A stretch of 11,533 bases of DNA, taken from Acidobacteriota bacterium (lineage in GTDB: Bacteria > Acidobacteriota > Terriglobia > UBA7540). A program made the position numbers and the translations under genes. The notes below the pieces were generated by a model. That model saw only the letters and a list, made by a program, of their open reading frames with translations. It was not told the DNA's origin and did not search any database. Positions within the stretch are counted from its first letter, which is position 1. Each line of letters opens with the position of its first letter. This document shows positions 1 through 6,961 of this stretch, in pieces. Location: positions 1 through 11,533 of the forward strand of contig JAJYJL010000124.1 of NCBI GenBank assembly GCA_021789565.1, read 5' to 3'.

Positions 1-1265
1 GGCCGCTCAATCCCGGATGGAAAACCATTGAGAGCGTTCTGGGCCAACATGGCTATGCCACGGCGGGATTCAACGCGAACTATTACTACGGGGAATCGGG
101 CTGGGGATTGGGAGGCGGGTTTGGAAAATATGACGATGACCGAACCACCCTGCTTTACAACCTGTCACGGACGCTGGTGGGGCGCGCGGCCGTGCAGCCG
201 CTCTATCAGAACCTGGAGCGATACGACGCTTTTTACCGCCGCAATGCCGCGGACCTGAACGCCGATGTCTTCCGATGGCTGCGGCATCGGCCCGCGTCGC
301 GCCCCTTCTACGTTTACATCAACTATTTTGACGCGCACAGCGCCTACCTGCCCCCCGCTCCTTACAACCACCGCTTTGGAACGTTGCCGGAAGCCGTGGT
401 GCGCCGCTGGAGCGCCAAGGGCGGGTTTCGCCCCAGGCAGCCGCTCCTGGCCGCCGACCGCCAGGCGCTGATCGATGGTTATGACAACAGCCTTGCCTAC
501 CTCGACTCGCAGATTGGCCGGCTGGTCAAGTATTTGAAATCGACGCCGGCAGGCAAGAACACCATCTTCCTGATTACTGCCGACCATGGCGAGGCTTTCG
601 GCGAGCATGGCGCTTACCAGCATGGCAACGACCTGCACCGGGAAGAAATTCACGTTCCGCTGATTGTCTACGGTGAGGGCATTCCGGCCGGAAAACGAAT
701 CGCTCCGCCCGTCGCCATCCGCAAACTTTTTGCGACGGCGATCGATCTGGCGCTGGGGAATGAAGTTCCGCTGCACGCCTACAGCCTGGCGCGATTCTGG
801 GAGACGGATTCGCCGCAGGAAATCGCCCAACCCGTGGTGTCGGAACTCAGCGCAAGCCTTTCTGAAGCCGACGCGGCGGGCATCAGCCTCACCACCTCGC
901 AGTGGCACTACATCCTGACCACGAAGGGACAGCAGTACCTCTACAATTGGGCAACCGACCCGGCGGAAAATGACAACCTGAGTGCCAGCCCACAGGGCCA
1001 GCCGGTTGTGGCTGAGTTGAAAGCAAAGCTCAGAGCGATTGAAGCGAATTCCGCCGAGCCGTGGGTGGGGCCGGAATACCTGTTCGCGCTGGGCGGAAGC
1101 GGTTCGGCCGCGCCTGCAGCAAATGCTTCCTCATCCAACACCCCCGCTGCTCCCGAAGAAGTGGTGGGCGCGGCGCAGTCTTATTTCCATCCCCACGTAA
1201 CGCCGGAATCGACCGGCCCCTCGAATTCAGAAAAAGACGTCCTGAAGACCCTGCCGTATCAATAG
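1..1265 (+). CDS. Sulfatase / alkaline-phosphatase superfamily hydrolase, C-terminal part (5' end outside window)
   Basis: The reading frame is open from base 3 and ends at TAG 1263-1265, so the start and the N-terminal catalytic region (the formylglycine Cys/Ser motif) lie upstream of the window. The visible part carries sulfatase hallmarks: YVYINYFDAHSAYLPP (from about base 309), then TADHGEAFGEHG with a metal-binding Asp-His pair at 582-587, followed by HVPLIVYGEG. Near the end is LYNWATDPAENDNLS, a typical sulfatase C-terminal block. After it comes an Ala/Ser/Pro-rich tail without recognisable fold. Family knowledge: these enzymes hydrolyse sulfate esters, or related phosphate esters or phosphonates, often on polysaccharides and usually outside the cytoplasm. 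The substrate cannot be read here, and neither a signal peptide nor the nucleophile can be checked. The TTG at 108 is internal, not the start. The gene converges on the methyltransferase ending at 1283. Confidence 0.85.
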   Translation, partial: PLNPGWKTIESVLGQHGYATAGFNANYYYGESGWGLGGGFGKYDDDRTTLLYNLSRTLVGRAAVQPLYQNLERYDAFYRRNAADLNADVFRWLRHRPASRPFYVYINYFDAHSAYLPPAPYNHRFGTLPEAVVRRWSAKGGFRPRQPLLAADRQALIDGYDNSLAYLDSQIGRLVKYLKSTPAGKNTIFLITADHGEAFGEHGAYQHGNDLHREEIHVPLIVYGEGIPAGKRIAPPVAIRKLFATAIDLALGNEVPLHAYSLARFWETDSPQEIAQPVVSELSASLSEADAAGISLTTSQWHYILTTKGQQYLYNWATDPAENDNLSASPQGQPVVAELKAKLRAIEANSAEPWVGPEYLFALGGSGSAAPAANASSSNTPAAPEEVVGAAQSYFHPHVTPESTGPSNSEKDVLKTLPYQ

Positions 1266-1280
1266 CTAAGAAGGTCTTCA
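1243..1280. terminator. Inverted repeat between convergent genes, possible weak bidirectional terminator
   Basis: TGAAGACC (1243-1250) and GGTCTTCA (1273-1280) form a perfect 8-bp inverted repeat with a 22-nt loop. It spans the sulfatase stop and the 17-bp gap to the convergent methyltransferase stop. No U-tract follows on either strand, so termination activity is a guess from position only. Confidence 0.25.
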
Positions 1281-1282
1281 TG

Positions 1283-2086
1283 TCAGCGATTCAACTTTTG
1301 CATGACAAAGACGCGCGAACTGTCCAACCCGTGCCGGCCCAGCCACGCGCGGGCGGGAATGAACCGAAATCGCAGGAAGCCAAATTGAGTGGAACAAATT
1401 AGGGGCCTGTCGGACAATTGGAAAAGCTGAGGATGAACGAAAGATTCCGCCCAGCGCTCGCGCCCGTAGGCCCTGAGCTCTGAAAAGTGCCCCGGATAGG
1501 TGCCGTGGACGGGCGGGCAGGCCCAACGGCTGAGGATCTGGCCCAAAGTCGGCCGCGAAACGGGAGAGCGTCCGGATGGGTTTGAAATCGCCCCCCCGCG
1601 CACGACTGCCCTTGTTGCCCACCATTTTTCACCAACGCGCAGCGGATAACCGATGGGGTTTAGCAGAAGGCTTGCCACCTTCCAGAACCGAGACGGAACC
1701 ACGTGGGCCATTAATCCGCCGGGCTTGAGTACTCTGACGCATTCATCCAACGCAACCCTGCGGTCATTCAGGTGCTCCAGCACGCAGTTTGAAACAATCA
1801 AGTCAAAGGTTTCTTCCCCAAACGGGAGCGCCTCCGCGACGGCATATGTGCAGCCTCTAGCCTGGTCGGGCATATTGACCGGGTCAATTGCAAAGACGCG
1901 GGCAAACCTCTCCCGAAGGAGGCCTAGCTGAAAGCCATCCCCGCAGCCGAGTTCAAGCACCGTTGAGTTCCCGGCGAGCGGAATATCGTTCAACATGCCT
2001 TCAAATTCAATCCTGCGGATATCGTGCGCCCATCGAGTCCAGGCGTCGTCCACAGTCCAATGCGCCCGCATGTCGTTACCTCTCAT
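1283..2086 (-). CDS. Class I SAM-dependent methyltransferase (Methyltransf_11 type)
   Basis: 267 aa when started at ATG 2086-2084. It has the Rossmann methyltransferase motifs: motif I VLELGCGDGF (about residues 43-52), an acidic residue after strand 2 (FAIDPV), FDLIVSNCVLEHL and the post-motif block VLKPGG. The start was chosen because this ATG shares one base with the stop of the upstream gene (TGATG), and AGGAGG sits about 12 nt before it. An alternative ATG at 2071 has its own AGAGG seven nt upstream. The longer open frame reaching 2350 only runs through the neighbouring gene in another frame and was discarded. The overlap implies translational coupling with the preceding methyltransferase. 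The substrate is unknown. Two adjacent methyltransferases near a sulfatase could act on glycans, lipids or secondary metabolites, but nothing visible decides. Confidence 0.85.
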   Translation of the reverse strand: MRGNDMRAHWTVDDAWTRWAHDIRRIEFEGMLNDIPLAGNSTVLELGCGDGFQLGLLRERFARVFAIDPVNMPDQARGCTYAVAEALPFGEETFDLIVSNCVLEHLNDRRVALDECVRVLKPGGLMAHVVPSRFWKVASLLLNPIGYPLRVGEKWWATRAVVRGGAISNPSGRSPVSRPTLGQILSRWACPPVHGTYPGHFSELRAYGRERWAESFVHPQLFQLSDRPLICSTQFGFLRFRFIPARAWLGRHGLDSSRVFVMQKLNR

Positions 2087-3156
2087 CAGTCTTGAGTCCC
2101 TCCTGAAGGCCGAGTTCCACGCGCGGCGACGGGACGCGGCATCACCGATATTTCCGTGAGCCCGGCCTGGCGAAACCATTCCTCGAGTTCGCCAAAGGTG
2201 TGTTTCCACTGGTATCGCGGCGAGTACCAATCGAAAGTGTCGAGAACGCGCCACTCGGGATCGGGGTGCATGGCCACCTTGGTGACCAGCCGCAGAGGAT
2301 AGAAAACCGGCAGCCGGTACAGGTAGTAAAGCGGAACGGCGGCGTGGCACAGGGCATAGAGCAACCGCGTGGGAAGGCGCGTGGTAACGGCGCGCTGCAG
2401 GCGGTTGGATGCCTCCATGATGCGGTCGATCGCGCCTGCGAATCGTTTGACAGCGGCCTGCCGTGAGGGCGGAATGGTGAAGTTTGAATCGACGGCCAGG
2501 ACTTCATTGACGCGGTCCGGGAAACGTTCAAAAGTGTCCGACAACCGGCGGAGGGCGTAGACCCAGATGGCAATTTCCCCGCCACAGTTCAGCAACGGGA
2601 CGAGCCCGTTGAACGCCTGGCGCGTATCGGGCGTGTGGTGAAGCACCCCGATGCTGTAGGCAAAATCGAACGCCTCCGTCCGGAAGGGCGGGTGCATCAG
2701 GTCGCCCTGCACAAAATGGCAGTTGGGAAGATGGCCCAGATTTTCCTGCGCCACTTCGATGGCCAGGCTGAGATCGACCCCGATGACCTGTGCGCCTGCG
2801 CGTGCCAGCAGGTCCATGTAGCGGCCGGCTCCGCATCCTGCTTCCAGCACTGCCTTGCCTGTGAAATCGGCAGGGGCGTGGCCGGTTGAGGCGATAAAGG
2901 TGGCGAGCGAATCGTTGCGCGAGGCGGTATCAAATTGCGTGCGCCGCCATTGCTTCCATTCGAAACTGAACGACCGGGCGTAGGCGGCGTTTGGCACAAA
3001 ACGGGGAATGCCGCCTCGGACGGGGTATTCCGCGCCGCAGCCCCGGCAGCGCAATTGTCCTTCGTTGATGAGATCTTCCGCCGTCGAGGTGGCGCGAAGA
3101 TCAAGCTCCCCGCGGCATCGAGGGCAGGCCAGAAAACTGAGAAGTGTGGCGCGCAT
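2086..3156 (-). CDS. SAM-dependent methyltransferase with N-terminal Trm112-like zinc ribbon
   Basis: 356 aa from ATG 3156. Residues 1-55 form a Trm112-like zinc ribbon: CPRC at 11-14, CRGC at 37-40, then the typical EYPVRGGIPRFVP stretch. A class I methyltransferase follows, with motif I AVLEAGCGAGRY (about 102-113), an acidic VIGVDLS end of strand 2, and FDFAYSIGVLHHTPD. The C-terminal third contains a hydrophobic segment around YALCHAAVPLYYLYRLPVFYP that could associate with membrane or bind a lipid. I chose ATG 3156 because GGAG lies 11 nt upstream and the protein then begins like other Trm112-fused enzymes (MRATLLSFLACPRC). A GTG at 3168, overlapping the pyrD stop as GTGA, is the alternative and adds four residues. 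It is tightly linked behind pyrD and overlaps the next methyltransferase by one base. The substrate is not recognisable. Confidence 0.87.
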   Translation of the reverse strand: MRATLLSFLACPRCRGELDLRATSTAEDLINEGQLRCRGCGAEYPVRGGIPRFVPNAAYARSFSFEWKQWRRTQFDTASRNDSLATFIASTGHAPADFTGKAVLEAGCGAGRYMDLLARAGAQVIGVDLSLAIEVAQENLGHLPNCHFVQGDLMHPPFRTEAFDFAYSIGVLHHTPDTRQAFNGLVPLLNCGGEIAIWVYALRRLSDTFERFPDRVNEVLAVDSNFTIPPSRQAAVKRFAGAIDRIMEASNRLQRAVTTRLPTRLLYALCHAAVPLYYLYRLPVFYPLRLVTKVAMHPDPEWRVLDTFDWYSPRYQWKHTFGELEEWFRQAGLTEISVMPRPVAARGTRPSGGTQD

Positions 3157-3164
3157 GCAGCAAC

Positions 3165-4169
3165 TCACTCCACGTGGGCTGCCTGGACAGTTGCCGCGTG
3201 TGGGAGCTTCAACGTTCCGACGAGGTCAGCGAGATGTGTTCGCTTGCGGCGGCAGTATTCGCGGATTCCGTCAGCGACGTGCAGGGCGGTTTCCGGCGCG
3301 TAGAAGTTGGCGGTGCCTATCTGGATGGCGCGCGCGCCGGCGATGATGAACTCGAGCGCATCCTCGGCGGTGGCGATGCCGCCGATGCCGATGATGGGAA
3401 TCTTGACGGCGCGAAATGTCTGATAGACCATGCGAACCGCCAGCGGCTTGATGGCAGGCCCCGAAAGGCCGCCGGTGATGTTTGAAATGCGCGGCGTGCG
3501 GGTTTCCACATCGATGGCCATGCCGACAAAAGTATTGACCAGAGAGAGCGCGTCGGCCCCGGCGCCTTCCGCGGCGCGGGCCAGTTCGGTGATGTCGGTG
3601 ACGTTGGGCGAGAGCTTCACGATCAGCGGATAGCGCGCCGCCTTTTTGCTGGCCGCAACCACTTCCGCAGTGAGGCGCGGATCGTTTCCATAAACCATGC
3701 CGCCGCAGCGCGTGTTGGGGCAGGAGATGTTCAGCTCATAGCCATGGATGCCTTCGCCTTCGTTCAGAATCTCAATGGCGCGAACGTAATCCTCGGTGGA
3801 GTAGCCGAAAACATTGACAATGCAGCGGGTACGCAGCGCGCGGAGGAAGGGAAGTTTCTCCGTCAAAAACCTTTCGGCGCCCACGTTCTGCAGGCCGATG
3901 GCGTTCAGCATTCCCGCCTCGGTTTCGTAGATGCGCGGCGAAGGATTGCCCTCCATGGGATCGGCGGAAATGCCTTTTACGCAAATCCCACCGAGTTGGT
4001 CGAGATCGATGAGATGGGCAAATTCCTGGCCGTAGCCAAAGGTCCCGCTGGCCGTCAGCACCGGGTTTTCAAAATGTATCCCGGCCACATCGATATCGAT
4101 GCGGGGAAAGAACTGCTCTTCATTGCCGAGGGATGGCTTGCCCTCTTCCGGTTTTGGTTTGTCCGTCAT
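3165..4169 (-). CDS. pyrD: Dihydroorotate dehydrogenase, class 1B (NAD+-linked), catalytic subunit
   Basis: 334 aa. It oxidises dihydroorotate to orotate in de novo pyrimidine synthesis, using FMN, and as a class 1B enzyme passes electrons to PyrK. Seen: the barrel entry [13 protein letters not shown] (35-47), [17 protein letters not shown] (64-80) with the conserved Lys65 region, ELNISCPN (145-152) with Cys150 as the class 1 catalytic base, and an FMN phosphate loop [17 protein letters not shown] around 259-275. Cys rather than Ser at the base, together with the adjacent pyrK gene, assigns class 1B. The first ~22 residues (Lys/Pro/Glu-rich) are longer than usual. No alternative start precedes the conserved core. 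The ribosome site is weak (GAG about 6 nt before ATG). The pyrK-pyrD gap is about 150 bp and holds a structured repeat. The 3' end abuts the methyltransferase genes. Confidence 0.96.
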   Translation of the reverse strand: MTDKPKPEEGKPSLGNEEQFFPRIDIDVAGIHFENPVLTASGTFGYGQEFAHLIDLDQLGGICVKGISADPMEGNPSPRIYETEAGMLNAIGLQNVGAERFLTEKLPFLRALRTRCIVNVFGYSTEDYVRAIEILNEGEGIHGYELNISCPNTRCGGMVYGNDPRLTAEVVAASKKAARYPLIVKLSPNVTDITELARAAEGAGADALSLVNTFVGMAIDVETRTPRISNITGGLSGPAIKPLAVRMVYQTFRAVKIPIIGIGGIATAEDALEFIIAGARAIQIGTANFYAPETALHVADGIREYCRRKRTHLADLVGTLKLPHAATVQAAHVE

Positions 4170-4181
4170 AAGCTCGTTTTG

Positions 4182-4281
4182 CTCTATGTCCTCAGTGGCC
4201 CGACAAAAAACTTAACACAGAGAGCACTGAGATCCTCCGCGTCGTCTGTGTTAGAGCTTTCAAGACACAGAGAGCACAGAG
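4182..4281. repeat. Copy A of a 100-bp inverted-repeat pair flanking pyrK
   Basis: This 100-bp stretch in the pyrK-pyrD gap aligns without gaps to the reverse complement of 5281-5380. I counted 82 of 100 identical positions, and the 20 bases nearest pyrK are identical. Of 18 differences, 14 are transitions. It is rich in CACAGAG/CTCTGTG units. Internally TAACACAGA (4213-4221) pairs perfectly with TCTGTGTTA (4245-4253), and CTCAGTG (4191-4197) with CACTGAG (4225-4231). It ends 12 bp before the pyrD start codon, so it would form most of the leader between pyrK and pyrD in a shared transcript. No open frame of quality and no target-site duplication was seen. CACAGAG-type intergenic repeats are familiar to me from Acidobacteriota-like genomes, but I cannot check that here. 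Confidence 0.85.
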
Positions 4282-4312
4282 CCGTTTCATGAAGTCTATC
4301 TCATGGAAACGG
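4282..4312. terminator. Hairpin just downstream of pyrK, possible terminator or processing element
   Basis: CCGTTTC (4282-4288) pairs with GAAACGG (4306-4312), and ATGA (4289-4292) with TCAT (4301-4304). This gives an 11-bp stem with a one-base bulge (4305) and an 8-nt loop. It starts 9 nt after the pyrK stop in the direction of transcription and abuts copy A of the repeat. No U-run follows on the minus strand, so it is not a classical intrinsic terminator. It could protect the pyrK 3' end or attenuate transcription into pyrD. Confidence 0.4.
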
Positions 4313-4321
4313 TGAGGACCC

Positions 4322-5197
4322 TCAGGTCTTGGGAATTTCTTCCCGCTCCCAGATGACGTGCTCGGCGCGGAACACCGGGCCTTCAGTGCAGACACGCTCA
4401 TAGGCGGCATGGCCCGTTCCTTCCACGCGGATGGAACATCCCAGGCACACGCCCAGGCCGCATCCCATGCGATTTTCCATGGAGACCAGGCAGGGGTGGC
4501 CGTAACGCCGTGCCAGGTCGACTGTGGCGCGCAGCATCGCCCAGGGGCCGCAGGCCATCAGCAGAAATTTATGGTCCCGACGCGCGGCAAGGTAATTTTC
4601 GAGCGGCGCGGTCACAAAACCCTGGTGGCCTTTCGAGCCGTTTTCGGTGGCCAGAATCATTTCCTCGACGTAACTCTCAAAATCTTCCGTGCCCACCAGA
4701 TCGTCGCCGGTGCGGCCTCCGAAAAAGAGCCGCTGGCGGAGCCCCGCAGCGGAGACCTTTCGAGCAGGCAGCAGCAGCGCGGCGATGCCGATGCCGCCGG
4801 CCACGTGCAAAACTTCATCCGCGGATTGTGCAGCGGGCAGATATTCTTCTTCAAAAAAACCATGGCCCAGCGGCGCCAGCAATTCCACCTGGTCGCCGGG
4901 CTTCAGCATGGCCATCAGGCGGGTCCCGCGCCCCACAATTTTGTAGAGAAGCTGAATGATTTCCGGGGCCGTTCCGTTGGTGGACCCGTGGGCGGCAAGC
5001 GCCCGAGGCTTGACGTCATAAATGCTCATGGGGCGGCGCAGCAGAACGTCGGAATGCTCCAGCAGGCGCACCATGGCGAACTGCCCGGGCCGTGTAGCCT
5101 GGGCCTGCCGGGGAGCATGCAGGTCCAGAAGGAAATGGCCGCCGGTCAACGGTTGGTTCCGAACCACAGCCACAATGTCGTTTTGCATCTTCCCCAT
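4322..5197 (-). CDS. pyrK: Dihydroorotate dehydrogenase electron transfer subunit (FAD and [2Fe-2S])
   Basis: 291 aa. It carries electrons from PyrD-bound FMN to NAD+ through a [2Fe-2S] cluster and FAD. Domain order matches the family: a ferredoxin-reductase-like FAD domain with RRPMSIYD (54-61), an NAD-binding domain with the glycine loop HVAGGIGIAAL (131-141) and ACGP (215-218), and a C-terminal cluster motif with Cys246, Cys251, Cys254 and Cys270 (C-x4-C-x2-C-x15-C). The length is slightly above the usual ~260 aa. ATG 5197 is used, but ATG 5188 gives a more typical N-terminus (MQNDIVAVV). The first ATG is also part of a GCTAGAATG motif that may be a -10 element, in which case 5188 would be the true, nearly leaderless start. 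The gene lies between the two copies of a 100-bp inverted repeat and upstream of pyrD. Confidence 0.95.
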   Translation of the reverse strand: MGKMQNDIVAVVRNQPLTGGHFLLDLHAPRQAQATRPGQFAMVRLLEHSDVLLRRPMSIYDVKPRALAAHGSTNGTAPEIIQLLYKIVGRGTRLMAMLKPGDQVELLAPLGHGFFEEEYLPAAQSADEVLHVAGGIGIAALLLPARKVSAAGLRQRLFFGGRTGDDLVGTEDFESYVEEMILATENGSKGHQGFVTAPLENYLAARRDHKFLLMACGPWAMLRATVDLARRYGHPCLVSMENRMGCGLGVCLGCSIRVEGTGHAAYERVCTEGPVFRAEHVIWEREEIPKT

Positions 5198-5203
5198 TCT
5201 AGC
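5195..5203 (-). promoter_or_regulatory. GCTAGAATG motif at the pyrK start, candidate -10 element
   Basis: On the minus strand GCTAGAATG ends exactly in the ATG annotated as the pyrK start. The same 9-mer lies upstream of the CorC-like gene and of mntR. TAGAAT differs from the TATAAT consensus at one position. No good -35 box is found 16-18 nt upstream, so the promoter call rests mainly on recurrence and position. Confidence 0.35.
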
Positions 5204-5280
5204 AGGTTGCCGAAAAAATGTTGCGGCGTCGTATGGTCAGCAACAAACTCGCGCATACCCTGGATGAGGCCTGGCGGCGT

Positions 5281-5380
5281 CTCTGTGCTCTCTGTGTCTT
5301 CAAGGCTTCAACACGGAGGGCACAGAGGATCTCAGTGGCCTCTGCGTTAAGTCTTTTGCCGGGCCACAGAGGGCACGGAG
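5281..5380. repeat. Copy B of the 100-bp inverted-repeat pair flanking pyrK
   Basis: The reverse complement matches 4182-4281 at 82 of 100 positions without gaps. The internal stem is retained although the sequence has changed. In copy B the equivalent arms pair through several G-T wobbles, and the G-G mismatch at the stem end of copy A is a G-C pair here. Retained pairing suggests selection on RNA or DNA structure. It sits 83 bp upstream of pyrK and 171 bp before the CorC-like gene. In a transcript covering pyrK and pyrD from far upstream, the two copies could pair with each other around the whole pyrK message. Confidence 0.85.
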
Positions 5381-5524
5381 AAAACCGGACCACGGGATTT
5401 TCCAGCGCTCCGGAGGTAAAAGAATAACGGTAAACCGGGAAGCATTCGAAAATATACCTCGCCAGGCGCTCGATGGCCTTTTGCACCGATGCCAAGGATG
5501 CTTTTCTTTGCGACAGTGTTTCAG

Positions 5525-5533
5525 GCTAGAATG
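5525..5533 (+). promoter_or_regulatory. GCTAGAATG motif upstream of the CorC-like gene, candidate -10 element
   Basis: TAGAAT (5527-5532) ends 19 nt before the chosen ATG at 5552. That would give a short leader of about 12 nt carrying the AGGGA ribosome site. No convincing -35 hexamer is seen at the usual spacing. It is the same 9-mer as at the pyrK and mntR upstream regions. Confidence 0.4.
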
Positions 5534-5551
5534 CTGAGCAGGGAACCGGCC

Positions 5552-6928
5552 ATGAGCTTATTTTTGCAAGGACTCCTGATCCTCGCTCTAATTGCGGCGA
5601 ACGCTTTCTTTGTGGCGGCCGAATTCGCCCTGCTGAGCGTCCGTCGCAGCCGTTTGCAGCAGCTTGTGCGAATGGGCAATTCTCGCGCCCCACTGGTGCA
5701 GAAGTTGCTGACCCATCCCAGCCAACTCTTTTCCGGCCTTCAACTGGGCGTAACCGCCGCCAGCCTGCTGCTGGGCTGGCTGGGAGAGTCCATGCTGGCG
5801 GATGACATCCTCGGGTTGCTGCAGGGCCGGGTCCAACACCTGGTCGGGCCGCTTTCGCACGGCTTCGCCACGCTGGTTGCGTTCCTGCTGGTTACGGGCC
5901 TGCTGATGGTGCTGGGCGAACTGGCGCCGAAAACCATCGGCTACGAGCGGGCGGAAAGGGTGGCGCTGATTTTCGCGCTGCCCCTGGCCGTGTACATGCG
6001 CGTGGTGCGCGTCCCGGTGATGGTGATGGACCGGCTGGCCACGACGGTGACGCGGGTGGTTGGCGTCACGGCTTCCGCCGGGCACGGCGAGATGCACAGC
6101 CTGGAGGAGGTGGAACTGATTGTCACCGGAGTGCGCAAGCGCGGGCTGCTGGCGGAAGAGCAGGAGGAGATGATTCACAGCATCTTCGATCTGCACCGCG
6201 CCCTGGTGCGCGAGATCATGGTGCCGCGCAACCAGATCACTTCGCTGCCCTTCAGCAAGGACCTCCATTTTCTTCTGGAAAGCATCGTTCGAGACCAGCA
6301 CTCGCGCGTTCCCATTTACGAGGGGTCGCCCGACCACATCATCGGAATCCTTTATGCCCGCGACCTGCTGGGAGTGGCGCTCGACCGCCTCCGCCACCAT
6401 ATTCCGCTGGATGAGCCGATGGACCTGCCGACGCTGCTGCACCCGCCGATGATCGTGCCGGAAACCATGCCCCTGATCAAACTGCTGGACGAGGCCCGCC
6501 GGCGCCATGCGCACCTGGCCCTGGTGGTGGACGAATTCGGGACTTTTGTGGGCCTGGTGACCATCGAGGACGTGCTGGAACAGATCGTGGGTGAAATCCA
6601 GGACGAGTATGACCGCGAGGAATCGGCCATCAAAAAGCTGGGTGAGGACGTGCTGGTGGTGGATGCGGCCCTCAACCTGCGCGAACTTGCCGACGATTAC
6701 GACATTGTGCTGCCGCGCGGCGCGGGCTATGAAACGCTGGCCGGCTTTGTGCTGGATTGCCTGGGCAAAATCCCCAAGGGCGGCGAGAGCTTTGCCTACG
6801 AGGGCCGGGTCTACACCGTGGTGGATATGGACGGGCTGCGCGTGTCAAGGGTAAAGATTGAGAGGCTGGGCAGCAAAGGCGCCCGGCCGAAAGTGGCGCC
6901 CGTGCGGCCAAAGGGTACCCCGGTGTAG
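5552..6928 (+). CDS. CorC/HlyC (TlyC-like) family membrane protein: DUF21/CNNM, paired CBS domains, CorC_HlyC
   Basis: 458 aa. Residues 1-~190 form a DUF21/CNNM membrane domain with several hydrophobic segments (about 4-28, 64-78, 104-122, 137-157) and the family motif GELAPKTIGYERAE (122-135). Two CBS repeats follow: about 222-280 (IMVPRNQITSLP, RVPIYEGSPDHIIGILYARDL) and about 294-350 (ALVVDEFGTFVGLVTIEDVLEQIVGEI). The C-terminal CorC_HlyC domain spans about 360-440. Family members are often annotated as hemolysins, but they are thought to mediate or regulate Mg2+/divalent cation efflux. CBS domains usually bind adenine nucleotides. The start at 5552 was chosen because AGGGA lies about 8 nt upstream and the protein then begins directly with a membrane helix. 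The open frame extends to 5489. It is divergent from pyrK and converges, with a 15-bp gap, on the SAM-hydrolysing enzyme. Confidence 0.93.
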   Translation: MSLFLQGLLILALIAANAFFVAAEFALLSVRRSRLQQLVRMGNSRAPLVQKLLTHPSQLFSGLQLGVTAASLLLGWLGESMLADDILGLLQGRVQHLVGPLSHGFATLVAFLLVTGLLMVLGELAPKTIGYERAERVALIFALPLAVYMRVVRVPVMVMDRLATTVTRVVGVTASAGHGEMHSLEEVELIVTGVRKRGLLAEEQEEMIHSIFDLHRALVREIMVPRNQITSLPFSKDLHFLLESIVRDQHSRVPIYEGSPDHIIGILYARDLLGVALDRLRHHIPLDEPMDLPTLLHPPMIVPETMPLIKLLDEARRRHAHLALVVDEFGTFVGLVTIEDVLEQIVGEIQDEYDREESAIKKLGEDVLVVDAALNLRELADDYDIVLPRGAGYETLAGFVLDCLGKIPKGGESFAYEGRVYTVVDMDGLRVSRVKIERLGSKGARPKVAPVRPKGTPV

Positions 6929-6932
6929 GTTC

Positions 6933-6961
6933 CCGGCGGTTTCTTACGCGCTTTCCGCCGG
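6933..6961. terminator. GC-rich inverted repeat across two convergent gene ends
   Basis: CCGGCGG (6933-6939) and CCGCCGG (6955-6961) form a perfect 7-bp stem around a 15-nt loop. It sits on the junction where the CorC-like gene (ends 6928) and the SAM hydroxide adenosyltransferase (ends 6944) meet. No clear U-tract follows, so a terminator role is inferred from placement. Confidence 0.3.

Larger units (their letters stand above)
5198..5551. other. Divergent intergenic region between pyrK and the CorC-like gene
   Basis: About 354 bp without a supportable gene. It contains copy B of the 100-bp repeat (5281-5380) in the middle and a GCTAGAATG motif at each end, facing outwards. The part at 5381-5524 shows nothing I can identify beyond a few short inverted repeats. 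A 98-codon minus-strand open frame crosses the repeat. It has no ribosome site or recognisable domain and is explained by the repeat's composition. Confidence 0.6.

Noticed and set aside
165..908. 247-codon minus-strand open frame opposite the sulfatase
   Set aside because: Shadow of a strongly conserved sulfatase sequence.
4192..4410. 72-codon minus-strand frame between pyrK and pyrD
   Set aside because: It overlaps the pyrK 3' end in another frame and is otherwise translated repeat.
4358..5350. 330-codon plus-strand open frame opposite pyrK
   Set aside because: It lies antisense to a clear pyrK with all cofactor motifs, has no recognisable domain, and is a product of GC-rich codon bias.
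4182..5380. CACAGAG repeats as a CRISPR array
   Set aside because: There are only two long units in opposite orientation with a gene between them, and no regular spacers or cas genes.
5199..5495. 98-codon minus-strand frame upstream of pyrK
   Set aside because: It runs through the 100-bp repeat, and its middle is just translated CACAGAG units. Such frames are commonly mis-annotated as hypothetical proteins.
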